DNA of 64,000 bases from Phaeotremella fagi (taxonomy: Eukaryota; Basidiomycota; Tremellomycetes; Tremellales; Phaeotremellaceae), in the NCBI GenBank assembly GCA_001599715.1, contig BCHU01000001.1:1101634-1165633 (forward strand), given 5' to 3'. The notes under the pieces were generated by a model. The model worked only from the letters and a program-made list of their open reading frames with translations. It had not been told where the DNA came from and made no database searches. Below, one piece after another: positions 47,718 through 58,953 of the stretch. A program made the position numbers and the translations under genes. Each line of letters starts with the position of its first letter. Position 1 is the stretch's first letter.

Positions 47718-49340
47718 TCACTCAAACTCCTCGATCTCCAACCCTCTCAACCGTTCACTCAATTCCCGTTCTCTCTCAATCTCCCAAACTCTTTTACCAG
47801 GTACCCAAACGCTACCCCCACTCCCACTCCCAATTGCAGCAGGTAAATCGAAAACCTCCGGTTTGGGCGAATGAACAGGAGTCTCCGGTCTCGAATTGAT
47901 AGTCGGCAAATTATTCGTAACCGGGAAATTGAATCCATGTTGGATCTTACTTTGTCGACCCCTCTCTTTCTCTTTCGACCCCGCCCCTGCTCCTGATTGT
48001 GGGACGTTATTGTCGTTGTTATATTTCATACAAACTTTCCCCCAATCTTTCATCCTGTTCATCGTCCCCAACGAGATTCCACTGAGATTCTGATTAGATT
48101 TCTCAGGTAAAATCATCTCGTCAGTTCGTTCCGTTCGTAGAGATTCGTTCTTCTCCGGTGGGGAACATGTGAAAATGATTTTTAGGTTTTTAGAAACGTA
48201 GAAATCTTTGTTTGAGATTTTGGACGCTATCGATAATGATCTCAGTGAATTTGGAGTTTCATCGTTTGAAGCTGAGACTGGAGTTTGACCTTGACCTTCA
48301 GCATTTCTTTTCTTCCTGGTCGTCGATGAGTTTCTTGATTGATCTTTAATTTTTTTATTCGTCGCTACACAGATGAATTGGAGTTGGAACGCGAATCTCA
48401 ACGCTTCACCTTTTTTGGTCGTTGGACTCGTCGATGATGATGATGATGGTTGTTGCTGCCTGGTATTATCTTCAGATTGAATATAAGTTCTTTCTCTAAC
48501 CAACAATCTACCCCCTAAATCTAAATTCCTCAAATCGTAAGGGACCAAAAAGACTTTAACAGCTTGAGTTGGAGTTTTGATCAAAATCTGTAATTGTCCA
48601 ACCGGAGCTACTCTATAACCAGGAAACGAAGGTGGTGACGACAATTTCTTCGATGGAGTCGATGTAGTCGAAGAAGATTGAAACGTCTCCTGACCATACA
48701 TATTGAAATAATGATCTTCTAGATTGATATTACCGACCCAAGGACTCTGTGTCGCCCCACCATTTTTAATACTGAATGAATGGTTGTTACTGAAATTATT
48801 CTCTAGATCGTAATAAGTAGCGGAGAACGGTATAACACAATGATCAGGACACCTTAATTCAGAAGGACAAGTTCTACCCATCCCAACCGAACCCAAATGT
48901 AAACTGAAACCCGATTTAGACGTTGAATCGATGGAATGGGGTTGATGGGCTAAAGACATCCTTGAATGGAGCAGGGAGAGGGGATAGGATCCTAGGAGTG
49001 GTTGGGATCTTGATAATGGGGGTGAAGGGGTTGCATTTGCGTTTGGTGATGATGAATTATATTTCGGGGGTGTCGGTCGAATCGATTGAGATAATGACGA
49101 TCTTCTGAGTGGGGTGGTAGTTTTCGTGGGGATTGGGAGGGGTTTTGGATTTGAGTTGGGGGAGATTGGTCGATTGGAGGGATACACTGGTGGATGGGAG
49201 AGTGGGGATGACCTTAATGGTGAAGCTTGGGATGGTTTTGGGTCAGTTGTTACGTTTTGTTTATATTGATAGGACAATCATTACTTACAGGAGGTGTAGG
49301 AAGATCCGGACGGACTTGGGCTTGACATGGTTATCGTCAT
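47718..49340 (-). CDS. Atos/FAM214-family protein
   Basis: Conserved blocks of the Atos family: LLGSYPLSLLHSRMSLAHQP, LHLGSVGMGRTCPSELRCP, HCVIPFSATYYDLE, SPWVGNINLEDHYFN, and YRVAPVGQLQILIKTP with AVKVFLVPYDLRNLDLGGRL, then LRFAFQLQFICVATNKK and KDFYVSKNLKIIFTCSPP. Family members act as transcription-associated regulators in animals (Drosophila Atossa) and are poorly studied in fungi. N terminus is Pro/Ser-rich disorder. A first exon MSSPSPSGSSYTS from ATG 49328 (or in-frame ATG 49340) joins at about 49277 or 49230 through a GTAAGT donor. The C-terminal tail is Gly/Ser-rich and ends RGLEIEEFE at 47718. Confidence 0.88.
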
Positions 49341-49723
49341 CTCTGAAGAGGTGTGAATGGAGGAAAGTCGATGGTGTTGGCCAGCATGAGGATGAGGATG
49401 ATGTTGTCAATGTTACTGCTGTTGTCTATATCTATTTTATATCATGTTTGTTGAATGTATTGTATCAAGATCTTTCATCTCAACATGTTATTCATCTTAC
49501 TGTCGAGTCAGTCAAATGACGGCACACGAGCCAGACAATGGGAGTGGCGAATGAATGGTTTAAATTACCGTAACACTTCTCTGACTCTACTTTGCGTTAT
49601 TCTTATCCTTGTATATTGTATCGTGATCATCACATATAAACTAGATACATATTCAAGACGAGCTTCGTTATAGATACATATACGAATCGATCAAGGCTTA
49701 TTGCTCTTGATCGAGGCGTTCCA
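49341..49723. other. intergenic, Atos promoter side
   Basis: Upstream of the Atos-like start and downstream of the BEM46-like stop. Plus-strand frames are shadows or chance. No gene seen. Confidence 0.5.
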
Positions 49724-51182
49724 CTACATCTTCTCTAAATTTCCAGATGTAACGTCAAACGCTGGTTTCTTTTCGTTAAACCCGTCTACCTCTTCTGTCA
49801 TCCATTCACGAATAGATGACCAGTACCCTTCCCTAATCCAAGTATCGTTATGACCTCCATCGAAATCTCTCCATCTCTTCTTACCGTCCCCACGAATTTC
49901 AAACAACTCTTTCATGTGAGTAGGTCGTATCAATTCATCTTTACGTCCAGCGAGAAACAACATTGGTATGGATTTGGGTATCACCGGTAGAGTAAGTTTA
50001 GCATCCCAGTTTTCAGTTAATAAAACTGGTAATAAGAGCTTTGGTAAGGTTGGTAAGACTTGGGGAATCAGGGTTCGAAGTGAAGTGAAGGTGTTTTCGA
50101 TGATTATTCCGGATGGCTTGTGGGTTAGCTTGAGGTAGATGACAGACTTACAATTTCAGGAAGGAGACTGGCAACGTCTAAGCAGACAGCTCCACCGATC
50201 GATTGTCCGTACAACTGAATAACATGTTCAGTCTTAATTACGAAGAACTTTTCACCACTGTCGTGCTTACTATTATCTTGGTATCGGCCAGAAGTGGGTG
50301 AGTGGTTACATATTCAAGAGCTGCTTGAGCGTCTATACGCATACCTGACAGATGTCAGCAAAGCAGCATCGCAGTAAATTGTTAGACAGACCTTTCTCTG
50401 AGGCACGACCTTCTGACAGTCCGTATCTACTAAATCAGTCAAAGTGCGAGATTTCAGTAATCGCGCTCACCCTCGATAACTCAACATGAAGACGTTACAT
50501 CCCAAATCCACATTGAAGGATCGAGCAATAGGAACTCTGTGACCCATATTTCCTATATCCCAGTCAAAACAGCACAACATGAATAAGTAAAAACATACCA
50601 GCATTAGCGTGGAAGATGACCACAGTCGGACGAGATTTGATAAACTAATTCACTATCAGTACTAATAGAATGATATGACCTACCTGAACAGCATCTTCTC
50701 GTCCCATTTCTTCAGCCCAATTTTCGACCTCCAATTTCATCCTGTTTCTCCTCTCTTCATGGCTCATCTGACGAATCTCATTTGTGGGCATTGGTCGACG
50801 TCTTGCGGGTATAACGTAGGCTTTGAGTTTGACACCATCGGGAGTTGTAATGGTGACATCTTCAAAAGGAAGTCCGACATCGGTGGGAAGTGGTACATCT
50901 AAAGATAAAATTCAATAAGTTGATTTTTCATGTCGATAGAATGATAAAAGGCATACTGGTTCTAGATCCTTTAGGTGCATATGATGGGTATATCAGATGA
51001 CATTGGAAATACCATAAGCCACCTGCAAGTAATAACGAGATAGTTGCCGAAGTACCTAAGAGATACTGTGATAACGTTAAGAAATGGAATCAATAAATTG
51101 AAATAGAGATTGAGAACATGAACGTGAAGGTGAAGGTGAAACGTACCTTGAATCCAGTGGCAAGAGTACTGGAAGATATCAT
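49724..51182 (-). CDS. BEM46: BEM46/ABHD13-type alpha/beta hydrolase
   Basis: Begins MISSSTLATGFK at 51182, then a membrane helix YLLGTSATISLLLAGGLWYF and the family block CHLIYPSYAPKGSRT, then VPLPTDVGLPFEDVTITTPD, VVIFHANAGNMGHR, VFMLSYRGYGLSEG, and nucleophile elbow LYGQSIGGAV. After IIENTFTSLRTLIPQVLP, the acid and base appear in MLFLAGRKDELI and DFDGGHNDTW. Bem46 proteins are single-pass ER/plasma-membrane-associated hydrolases linked to polarity and signalling in yeasts and filamentous fungi. An upstream frame MTKAYRVVAGIGISTTVF at 51421-51474 with a clean GTACGT donor may be a 5' exon, but its phase does not join cleanly. Confidence 0.92.
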
Positions 51183-51766
51183 TTGATAAGGGGTTGGAAC
51201 TGCGTCGGTGATAATTTACTGTATGGGAAATAAGGTAATGATTCTCGTAAGAGATCTTATGACCCTCTTATATGATTAGAGAAAAAGATACGTGGGTAAA
51301 ATGAATCTTGGTCATGAGTTTACATATAATTTATAACCCAGTAGATTTGTTGCTGTACTGCTGCAGATGCGAATAGTAGATGAGAGTGAATTCCAGAGAG
51401 TGCTAGAGGACTATACGTACGAATACGGTTGTTGATATACCAATACCAGCAACAACTCTATAAGCCTTCGTCATTCTAATTTAATTATACTTCTCTGTGG
51501 CGCACGGAAGTTTTTTCATCTTTGGACTGTGGCCTATTCAAGGATTCCTTTACTAATCCACTTTATCTCCAGCCTCAGCTTAGCCTCTCCAGCTCTTGAC
51601 TATAAACAACCCACTGAGCTAAATTTGGACAACTGGTAGGTAGGGAAAGCAAGACTAATTTGGTGGCTCGGGGGCATAATAAGCTCCATGTGGTACGCAC
51701 GAAAATGAGGACCTGAATCCCAATCTACCGGCGTATTTCAATCCAGTAAGTTACAGTAGCTCACAG

Positions 51767-51977
51767 ATTCTTCTAACAAGTTATCGACCGAGGGTGGAAC
51801 CGGGAGAAAGACCATTCCATCTGAACTTCCACCCACGCTTTGCCCGTGCATTCAGGCTTCTTTTCCATCCAGTGACTTAGAAATTCTTCTATCGAATTGT
51901 CGTCCGAGGGTGGAACCGGAGATCAAGATCGTCTCATCTAAACATCCCACTCCCACTATCTCCGTGAATTCAGGCTT
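51767..51977. repeat. imperfect direct repeat, two units of about 93-95 bases
   Basis: Unit 1 51767-51859 and unit 2 51883-51977 share ATTCTTCTA at the start, CCGAGGGTGGAACCG in the middle (51788-51802 and 51904-51918) and ATTCAGGCTT at the end, offset 116-118 bases. A TCCAGT block precedes each unit. Reading frames differ between units, so the repeat is probably not coding. Confidence 0.8.
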
Positions 51978-51990
51978 TTTGTTGATTCTC

Positions 51991-52255
51991 TTAAACGTTT
52001 AAGATGATTCTAGTTTCCGTGGGGATGGAATCCGTTCCTGTACTTCCCATACATACCTAAATGACAAATACGGCCGTGGATGTGGGCCAATGGTGTAACT
52101 TACGTTGCTTCCTCCTCCCATCCATTTCTGCAAGGTTGACATAACTTCTTCAAGGTCTCGTCTTTCTTTTGACGCGAGTTCATACTTCCCTTTCTGTCTT
52201 TGTTTTCGAGCTGCCAGAATTGAGGGAGAAGATTTGAATGGTAAAAGTACAACAC
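51991..52255 (-). pseudogene. possible two-exon gene fragment
   Basis: Minus-strand frame up to a GTAAGT donor gives VVLLPFKSSPSILAARKQRQ, then KYELASKERRDLEEVMSTLQ and KWMGGGSN, a basic coiled-coil-like segment; after an intron ending tcatttag (acceptor next to 52056) a 66-base exon gives VCMGSTGTDSIPTETRIILN and a stop at 51991. Upstream exons were not found and another frame is also open, so this may be a relic or chance. Confidence 0.25.
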
Positions 52256-52386
52256 CTCCGTCATCTTTTTACCTAGAACTCACCTCATTCTGCTAGAACC
52301 TTCGTGAACTTGCGGTGTCAGAAAAAAGAAGTCGACACCCTAACTACCGGAGTCTCCGGTTTCCAAGAAGGCTTATCTCACAAACG

Positions 52387-52402
52387 TACAGTATGTACTG
52401 TA
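52387..52402. repeat. inverted repeat TACAGTA-TG-TACTGTA
   Basis: Perfect 7-base arms with a 2-base spacer. A related dyad is at 61064-61077. Could be a regulator site or chance. Confidence 0.6.
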
Positions 52403-52863
52403 CAGACAACTGTCCAAAGGCGATTATCCCATCTTGTCGATCTAACCCAACTAAACGATATTTCTCTCAACTTGATTTCTTCCTTGCAGTGTTTCTCGGG
52501 AGTCTACACAGTATGTCAAACAATATGCAATGATCATGAAATAGGAGACCAGTATGCCTCCAACTCTCATCCCTCTGAAAACGTTTTTTTATATATCAAT
52601 CTACCCAGTATGGACTCAATCAAAGGAAGTGTTTCGCCCAGCTCAATTCATTTCCTTTGATATGCCTTCCCAACAGCCTTCTCCTCACGTAGTCCACGAA
52701 ATACATGAGGATATTAGAAGATGATTGCCCCAACTCCCTCTCTTCAAGTTCTCAACTTCCAGACTTATAAATTGTCAGAACGCAGTATCGTACAACGCTG
52801 AATTTTGCAACTTGATCTCAACCGCAAAACTAACTCAAGTCTCTTTATTCACACAACATCAAC

Positions 52864-54289
52864 ATGGTCAATCTTCAAGATCAATCAAGCGACCCCTCGC
52901 CACTCTCTGATACCACCGTCGTCACCGTGGTTACCCAGTCTCGTCTCTTGCTTCTCCCAAGAGAATTGCTCACCGAAATCGCTGGTTATGTCATTAATCA
53001 AACTCCAGATGATATCCTTCACTCGAAATGGTCTCAATTATCTCAAAGCAGTATGCTGAATTTGTTGTATGCGGGACGGGTGAGCTCTTAACCCTTCTTG
53101 ATAAAGGAGGTAAACTGATTATTCCACGCCTTCACTGTATCGCAGGCGTCCTACCAAACATTCGTTCCATATTTATACAAATCGGCATCAGTCAAGAACT
53201 TGTCCAAGTTCATCATTGGGGCGATTTTAGACGACGGAAACCAATCTTCAAAACACTCACGTAGCTCAAATTTGTATAACAAGAATCAACTCCTTGAAAA
53301 CACTTATCACATTAGCTTGGTCAACAGTGATCCAGTCCTATCAAGCTGTAGACCAGATGGCGAGCCAGACAGAGATTACTACTTAAAACCTATCATTTCC
53401 GATAGAAAAGAACTAGAAGAATGGAAGAAGACGTTTGAAGAGTTGAGTGTAGAACAGGTGAAAAACCTCTTCAAGAATCTCAAGACGATATCTATCTGTC
53501 CTAATCAAGCGAAAGTTTCTACCAATGAGTACTGGCTTATGATGGGAAATGGTACTCCCCAAATTTATCGTGATGGATACCTAGGTGAAGTCGATCAACT
53601 ACGGAGGACCCAACACCTTTTGCTTCAAAGAGCACTCCGAGTAACCAGTGGCGCCGAAGGGACTACACTTTGTATGCGAAGTTTTGGTGGTCCGCAACGA
53701 ATTCCACTCTTTGGGACAACAACTCAAGGAGGAGGTCAACCACTCACTGTTGTTCACCACCTACCTTGGCTCGGAGGTCCTAGTCACATGGTCAGAAGTA
53801 AATTGTCCATAATTCCGGGGGTTAAGAATTCGTACCCTCTTATATACGACGATAAAATGGAGTACCGGGGTTCGACAGCCGTATTGGAAAGAGGTTTGAG
53901 GTCAGCTATCAGTCAGTTACCCGATCAGATAGATTTTGCTGCTAAAGAATACTTCGAGTCAACTCATCATAAAAAAGAAACCTTCCAAGAGACGGTGAAA
54001 CTGATAACGGCAAACACAACACTCACCTTCTATAGTAGCTTTGTAGACCAGGAGAATCGTTGGGGTGAGGAGATCAAAGGGTTTTTTGCTGGGTTATCTG
54101 AAGAGTACCGACCTAAAGTCACTTGTCTGAATTGGAAAGAATGGACTAATTGCAAAGCTTGCGGTCAAGATGATCAGGCAGAGGTGAGTAGAGGAGGAAC
54201 TTCTTTGTTTCATCAAATCAAGGTTTTATCTGACTTACCTCATCTAATAGGTTGGCAAGAATGTATGGAGTAGTGTTCAATGGGCATAG
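52864..54289 (+). CDS. F-box-like hypothetical protein
   Basis: Starts MVNLQDQSSDPSPLSD at 52864 with an F-box-like element RLLLLPRELLTEIAGYVI near residue 28. Exon 1 ends LLYAGR; exon 2 resumes ASYQTFVPYLYKSASVKNLS; a last small exon after GTGAGT adds VGKNVWSSVQWA with stop at 54289. The body has KNLFKNLKTISICPN (a leucine-rich-repeat-like step), LRRTQHLLLQRALRVTSG, HHLPWLGGPSHM, AAKEYFESTHHKKET and a Cys pair NCKACGQ near the end. The length (about 430) and pattern resemble lineage-specific Tremellales F-box families. No characterised homologue recognised; SCF adaptor role is a guess. Confidence 0.7.
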
Positions 54290-54944
54290 GAATGAGCTTG
54301 GAAAAATCGCGGTTTGCTAGTCATTGTAGATCACATACTGTACTGTAGATGTATATGTGGCACTGCATCTTGATAACAACCCAACAAACCGCGAACTCTT
54401 CCTGTTAAAATAAATATATGTAGGTCACTTGATTCTATCAATTTCTTACCAGAACCTTCTTGTCGCGAAGGTACTCCAAATTTACATTGTCTATTCTCTT
54501 TCTGTTTTCAAAACAAGAATCATACCAAGAAAGGATTGATTTTCAGATCTGCCACTAAAATACTGTATACGCCTTTCTTTCCTTTGTAACAAAAAATGGG
54601 GTTGCGGCCGTCTGAGAAAATTTGTGTTCATTCTTCATCTCTCAGCACACATACTTCTCAGAACGAGTAGTGAGCCATTTTCCAGACAACTTCTTAATCC
54701 ACCGACGAACGAAACGGCGCCGCGCGATCTGGCTTCTCCTATATTCCTTGAGTATTTTGAAGAGAGATCGATCCGATATCTTTCTGAATTAAGGTTTTGT
54801 TACATATCGTCTCTATATATCTGTAAAACACTAGTAGATCTATTCGTCATGCTTATTCTCCTCATCTAAGTCAAAGATATTCGCAGATCTTCTATGCAGA
54901 TACCAAAGAATAGTCTAAGTCGAACGTCATCAGTACTCCATCAA
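54290..54944. other. convergent intergenic region
   Basis: Contains a double TACTGTA (54336-54347) and TACTGTA at 54561. An 81-codon plus-strand frame at 54624-54869 is hydrophobic at its end but resembles nothing. Not called. Confidence 0.5.
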
Positions 54945-57388
54945 CTACCAAATATAAATAGAGATATCACCCACACTAGGACCAAGCAGAGTAAAGAAAT
55001 AGACGATAAAGACGATAGCCAAGGGTAATTCTTCACCCAAAAGTACGAAAAGTGCAGAACCACTTGTGATATCACCGGTGTCTTTGGATATCGTCACTGT
55101 CTGATTACCGATATCAAGTAATCCAAGTAACGCCAATGCAAGTCCTGAACCCAGTAGTGAACCGTGTATGATCCAATGTGAAATCCCTGAAAATCTGTAC
55201 CAAATCATCGAACGTAGTGAACAGAAAATCAATGTTGCCCCCTGAAGTTGTTAGATGTTTCTTCTTGAACAGAAGGAAGGGATAGTTGACTCACTGCCGC
55301 TGGGAATAACCATAGGATTCCAGTCAATGATTCCTGAACTGGATTGAGTAGGATTTCAAAGATGAATTCTTGGGCTTCATCTCTTCTGAATTCTCGTAAT
55401 GCTTCATCTTCTGTCCAAGTGGTATTCAAAAGATACAACTCTTCAAGAAATTGAAAAGTTTCATCTGAAAGTTCGATTCCGTAACTCTGTTCGAGAAGTC
55501 AATCAGCAGATGTAATGAAAAAGATGTGTAGTGCAGTAACTTACTGAAGCCGTTTGATACAGAATTTGTCCGTAGTATTGATAGACAACTAACGTAGCAT
55601 CTTGAACAGGTTCAGTTGTGTTTATATAGCTTTCCAACAGATTCATCTCAGTGGAGAATGAAGGTTGAAGTTGAAGTCTTCCTAGAAAAGCTATCGATTG
55701 TAACTGTTCCGTTCGATTCGGCACGACACCTGCTCTGACACCTGCGACCGTTGGTTCGAAGTTATCCGATACAGCGATCACACCGTATGCAAAGGATAGA
55801 ACAACAACGGTATTCTAGATTTAACAGTTAGTCGGAGAGGTAGATGGGATCAATTAGTAGAGATTTTTACTTACAACCATGGCGGCTATAAGTAATAGCA
55901 TACAGAAATGAAGTGGCAGATGGACAGCTTCCCAAACGAACCCTCTTCTATGACCAATCACTTCTGCCGTTTTGAAATCCGCAAAGAGGAAGAACCATAG
56001 TAGGAACATGATTCCGACAGCTAACAACCGTTAGATCAAACTGCCACAGAAGGATGTCACTCACTCATAAAAGTCTGTCCGTAAGTAGCTGAGTCCTGCG
56101 AACTCAAACCTGACAAAGCTCTGTTGAAAGATCTAACAACACTGATAAAACCTTCACCCCTGTACGTCAAATTAGTAAAATTGAGTTCCCTAATAAAAAT
56201 GAGGATCGACTCACAAAATGATTAAAGAGAAGGCGCCATAACGAGTGGCTAGCATGTCCATTTTCAAAGAATAATCGCCTGAACTATTTGCTCTCCAACA
56301 AACACCCAAGATTTCTATCAGGATACCTAAATAGAAGACTGCGATTTTGGCAGATGCAGTTGATGAATTTGTTATGGGGATGACGACTGCTATGATTGAT
56401 AAAATTGCTGAGAACAAAGTGGTTCCTATGGGTATGTAAAAGGATTTTATCGATCGTTTGATTCGATAACTTGACCAGACACCTAGGGATGTTAGTGATC
56501 AGTGATCTGACAACAGAAGTAAATTTGTCAGATCAACTCACATATGCAGTATTGTATCAGTAATAAACCCCGAGAAGCTATGTAAGCTAGAACAACGGTT
56601 TCGAAACTTTCTGCAGCAGAGACTTGTAGAATACTCAACATCCATCCAACAAAGTAAACAAAATTTAGAACTCACAATAATTAATTGTATCATTATCTGA
56701 AGAAGGGTCACTTGAATATAACCATAAACTCTTAGGATTCCAATTTCCACTGGCAGCACCCATGTAAATGAAGATACAAAGTTGTAAACCTTTCATAAAT
56801 CTGTGCCATGCGTCTTCAGCTTGAAATCGAACGTCGTAGTGTACTTGAGAAACCCAAACCCAATGGATGACGACGAAGTATCTAGAAGTATGTTAGTGGA
56901 ACGTTCACTAATAGTTGTTAAACTCACGAGAAGAACACAGGTATGGAGCCAGGGGTGGTGAGTTCATGGGTTGAAGTGAAAGAAGAGAGAACAGCAGCTA
57001 CGACCAAATCTAACAGTTCAGTCCACCACACATCATAATTTACCCACCATAAAACAGAATCAACCATTCCGAAGCCATATGTTTCTCTTTCAACCAAGGT
57101 CCCTTCTTATCTTTCAACGGTCGACGTAAAGCAGGTAACCATTTGATAGCTTTCTCATAAGCACCTTTCTTCTTCACATCGTTGATCTCTTCTTTCGATT
57201 CGTTGTCGTGACTGAGTTCATGTAATGGTCTAGACGATTCTGGTGTAGATTGAGTTTCGAATATTCTGAGTTTAAGATGGATCAATTTGATGTTTGTTTT
57301 TTGATACGACGTTGTTTACTCACTTTGTTGATCCTTCACTCGTCGACCCGGATTCTAGTGGTAGGAGATTGATTGGAGTATCAGTCAT
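54945..57388 (-). CDS. LtrA-family (low temperature requirement) membrane protein
   Basis: Starts MTDTPINLLPLESGSTSEGS at 57388. After a charged N terminus (EEINDVKKKGAYEKAIKWLP) come WLKEKHMASEWLILFYGDLV, AAVLSSFTSTHEL, YFVVIHWVWVSQVHYDVRF, MKGLQLCIFIYMGAASGNW, VLAYIASRGLLLIQYCI, LFSAILSIIAVVIPI, and the diagnostic LtrA stretch KMDMLATRYGAFSLIILGEG followed by FISVVRSFNRALSG. Further helices include VGIMFLLWFFLFADFKTAE and LHFCMLLLIAAMV, and the C terminus LGEELPLAIVFIVYFFTLLG. Bacterial LtrA is a predicted multi-pass protein linked to growth at low temperature in Listeria; the fungal role is unknown. A charged loop QEFIFEILLNPVQESLTG lies between late helices. Stop at 54945. Confidence 0.88.
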
Positions 57389-57986
57389 CGAAGGGAAGGA
57401 ATGATTGAGTGATAGGAATGGGATTGATGATAATAAGTTAATCACTTTCAACAGTCATCCATTTCTCTGATGCTTTGACATTATTTGTTTTCCATGTTAT
57501 GTTTGAATGAAAGTCTTGGTTGTTGTACGTAAAGTTCAACCTCAGGTACGGAAGGCGTAAGCTTACTGCAACATGCTGTACTGTCGTTCATCGGAAACCC
57601 CGTTCGATCATGCGCTTAGCAGCATGATGCACAGGAGAAATGAAACTGGGGTGGTTGGAGTGAAGTGATAGGGTAGTAGGATGACTGTATGTTGATAGAT
57701 TCTCTGAACAAGACGCTTGAGACTCGAAATGTTGTTTCCAAGTAAAGTGATTGGAATCGTTGTAACCTGTCAACGAGATCAACAAACAACCGCTAGCCAG
57801 GGTCAGGTCAAACTGGAGCATTTTTCAGGAACCAATCTCTTTAAACCTTGGCTTGGTATGCTTCTTTCTTCTTCCGGTCATTATCAATTCAATCATTCTC
57901 AAACTATGTCAGCGTTACGTTAGTGGCATGGTCGATATGTGGCTAGAGATTTCATCGGATCTATCATAGAGACTTTTTGGTTGGGG
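57389..57986. other. intergenic, LtrA promoter side
   Basis: Downstream end of SUMO-like gene 1 and upstream of the LtrA gene. A 77-codon minus-strand frame (57588-57821) has no resemblance to known proteins. Contains GCTGTACTGTCG near 57569. Confidence 0.5.
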
Positions 57987-58453
57987 TTACTCCGTTTCCT
58001 CACTTGGTTGAATGACTGCTATAATGTATGTGAAATTAGCTTCCATCTCTAGTTCTCTCGGTGTCTATTTATGTCAGCGCATTTAATCCGAAGAAGGGAA
58101 AGAGCTTTCGGAAGGATGTTCTTACTCACGTCATCTCCATCTATTGCTTTCGCTAGGTAAATAAATCTATACATGTTCATCAGCCCATCTCCAATCGGCA
58201 AAGATAGTGAGGGGGTGTGGGGGTGCACTTACGTCCATTCTGAAACATCAATTCCGCAAGTGTGGCCAAACATGCCAAAAACCTCCTCTAATTCATCATC
58301 AATCTCACAAACATACGAGAAACGATATAACTGTTCGTCAACTGTTGCTGACATCTACATATCATTCATACTTTCAGCCTGAGGATGCATACCAACACAA
58401 AGGACACGTACGATCAGTGTAACATAAATGTTTTCTTCTTCATCTTCCGACAT
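57987..58453 (-). CDS. SUMO-like protein 1 (tandem family), no di-glycine
   Basis: Four exons, 58412-58453, 58233-58354, 58130-58166 and 57987-58064, phases 0, 2, 0, giving 92 residues. The product aligns along the whole SUMO fold: NIYVTLI (strand 1), EQLYRFSYVCEIDDELEEVF (strand 2 and helix), GIDVSEWTFIYLAKAIDGDD, then TPRELEMEANFTYIIAVIQP. The TPxELxME stretch before the last strand is the SUMO/Rad60-SLD signature (SUMO: TPKELGMEEEDVIEV). It ends SEETE with no Gly-Gly, so it cannot be conjugated as such. Acidic start MSEDEEEN. Two paralogues follow upstream with the same gene structure. Confidence 0.8.
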
Positions 58454-58953
58454 GTTGTTTTAATTAAATCAGAAACAGTCTATAAGGAGGTTTTGGTTTT
58501 AAGATCATCTCAAACAACATAGAATACCGATAAGTACTAACATATCTATATCTATGATCGATTAAATTCAGACAAAAACTGAAGGTTAGCTATGTATGTT
58601 AGCGATACGATTGTCCTCACCATCAACATCCGAAACCACAGCCGAGAGACGGTTGACAACGTCAAGAACAGCTTTAGAGTTGGAATCACTGATCAAAAGT
58701 GTTTCAAACATTGTCTTTCTATTTTCTCAACTTAAATCGCCGTCTCCTTGTGCTCGGCAGCTGAGGTGGATTAGTTGAATGATGATGTGCAACGGACGCT
58801 GTGCCAGTGCCACGGAAAATCACTGCTGTGTAACATTGCCACCTCCGTGATTAGGTGAGTAATCATCAATATCGTACATAACCGCTTTATATAGTCTCAT
58901 ACAACGTCGAACATAGTAGAAGGTATTATTAGAACAGTATCAATCGTGAATGA
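58454..58953. other. spacer between SUMO-like genes 1 and 2
   Basis: Holds a minus-strand 41-codon frame (58586-58711, MFETLLISDSNSKAVLD...) that could be a micro-protein; not called. No further SUMO-like copy was seen. Confidence 0.45.

Larger units (their letters stand above)
51183..52863. other. gene-poor region with repeat and possible gene remnant
   Basis: Nearly 1.7 kb between BEM46 and the next F-box-like gene. Contains a direct repeat at 51767-51977, a possible minus-strand exon pair at 51991-52255 and an inverted repeat at 52387-52402 (listed separately). Plus-strand frames at 52105-52660 have no resemblance to known proteins and lie in sequence with no codon signal I can see. Confidence 0.5.

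Noticed and set aside
52304..52660. 118-codon plus-strand frame
   Set aside because: No recognised motif, overlaps the TACTGTA dyad and several near stops in other frames; more likely chance in a gene-poor region.
57588..57821. 77-codon minus-strand frame
   Set aside because: No resemblance and no splice context; probably upstream sequence of the LtrA gene.
58586..58711. 41-codon minus-strand frame MFETLLISDSNSKAVLD...
   Set aside because: Looks protein-like but is too short to support without conservation or transcripts; a plus-strand frame also covers it.
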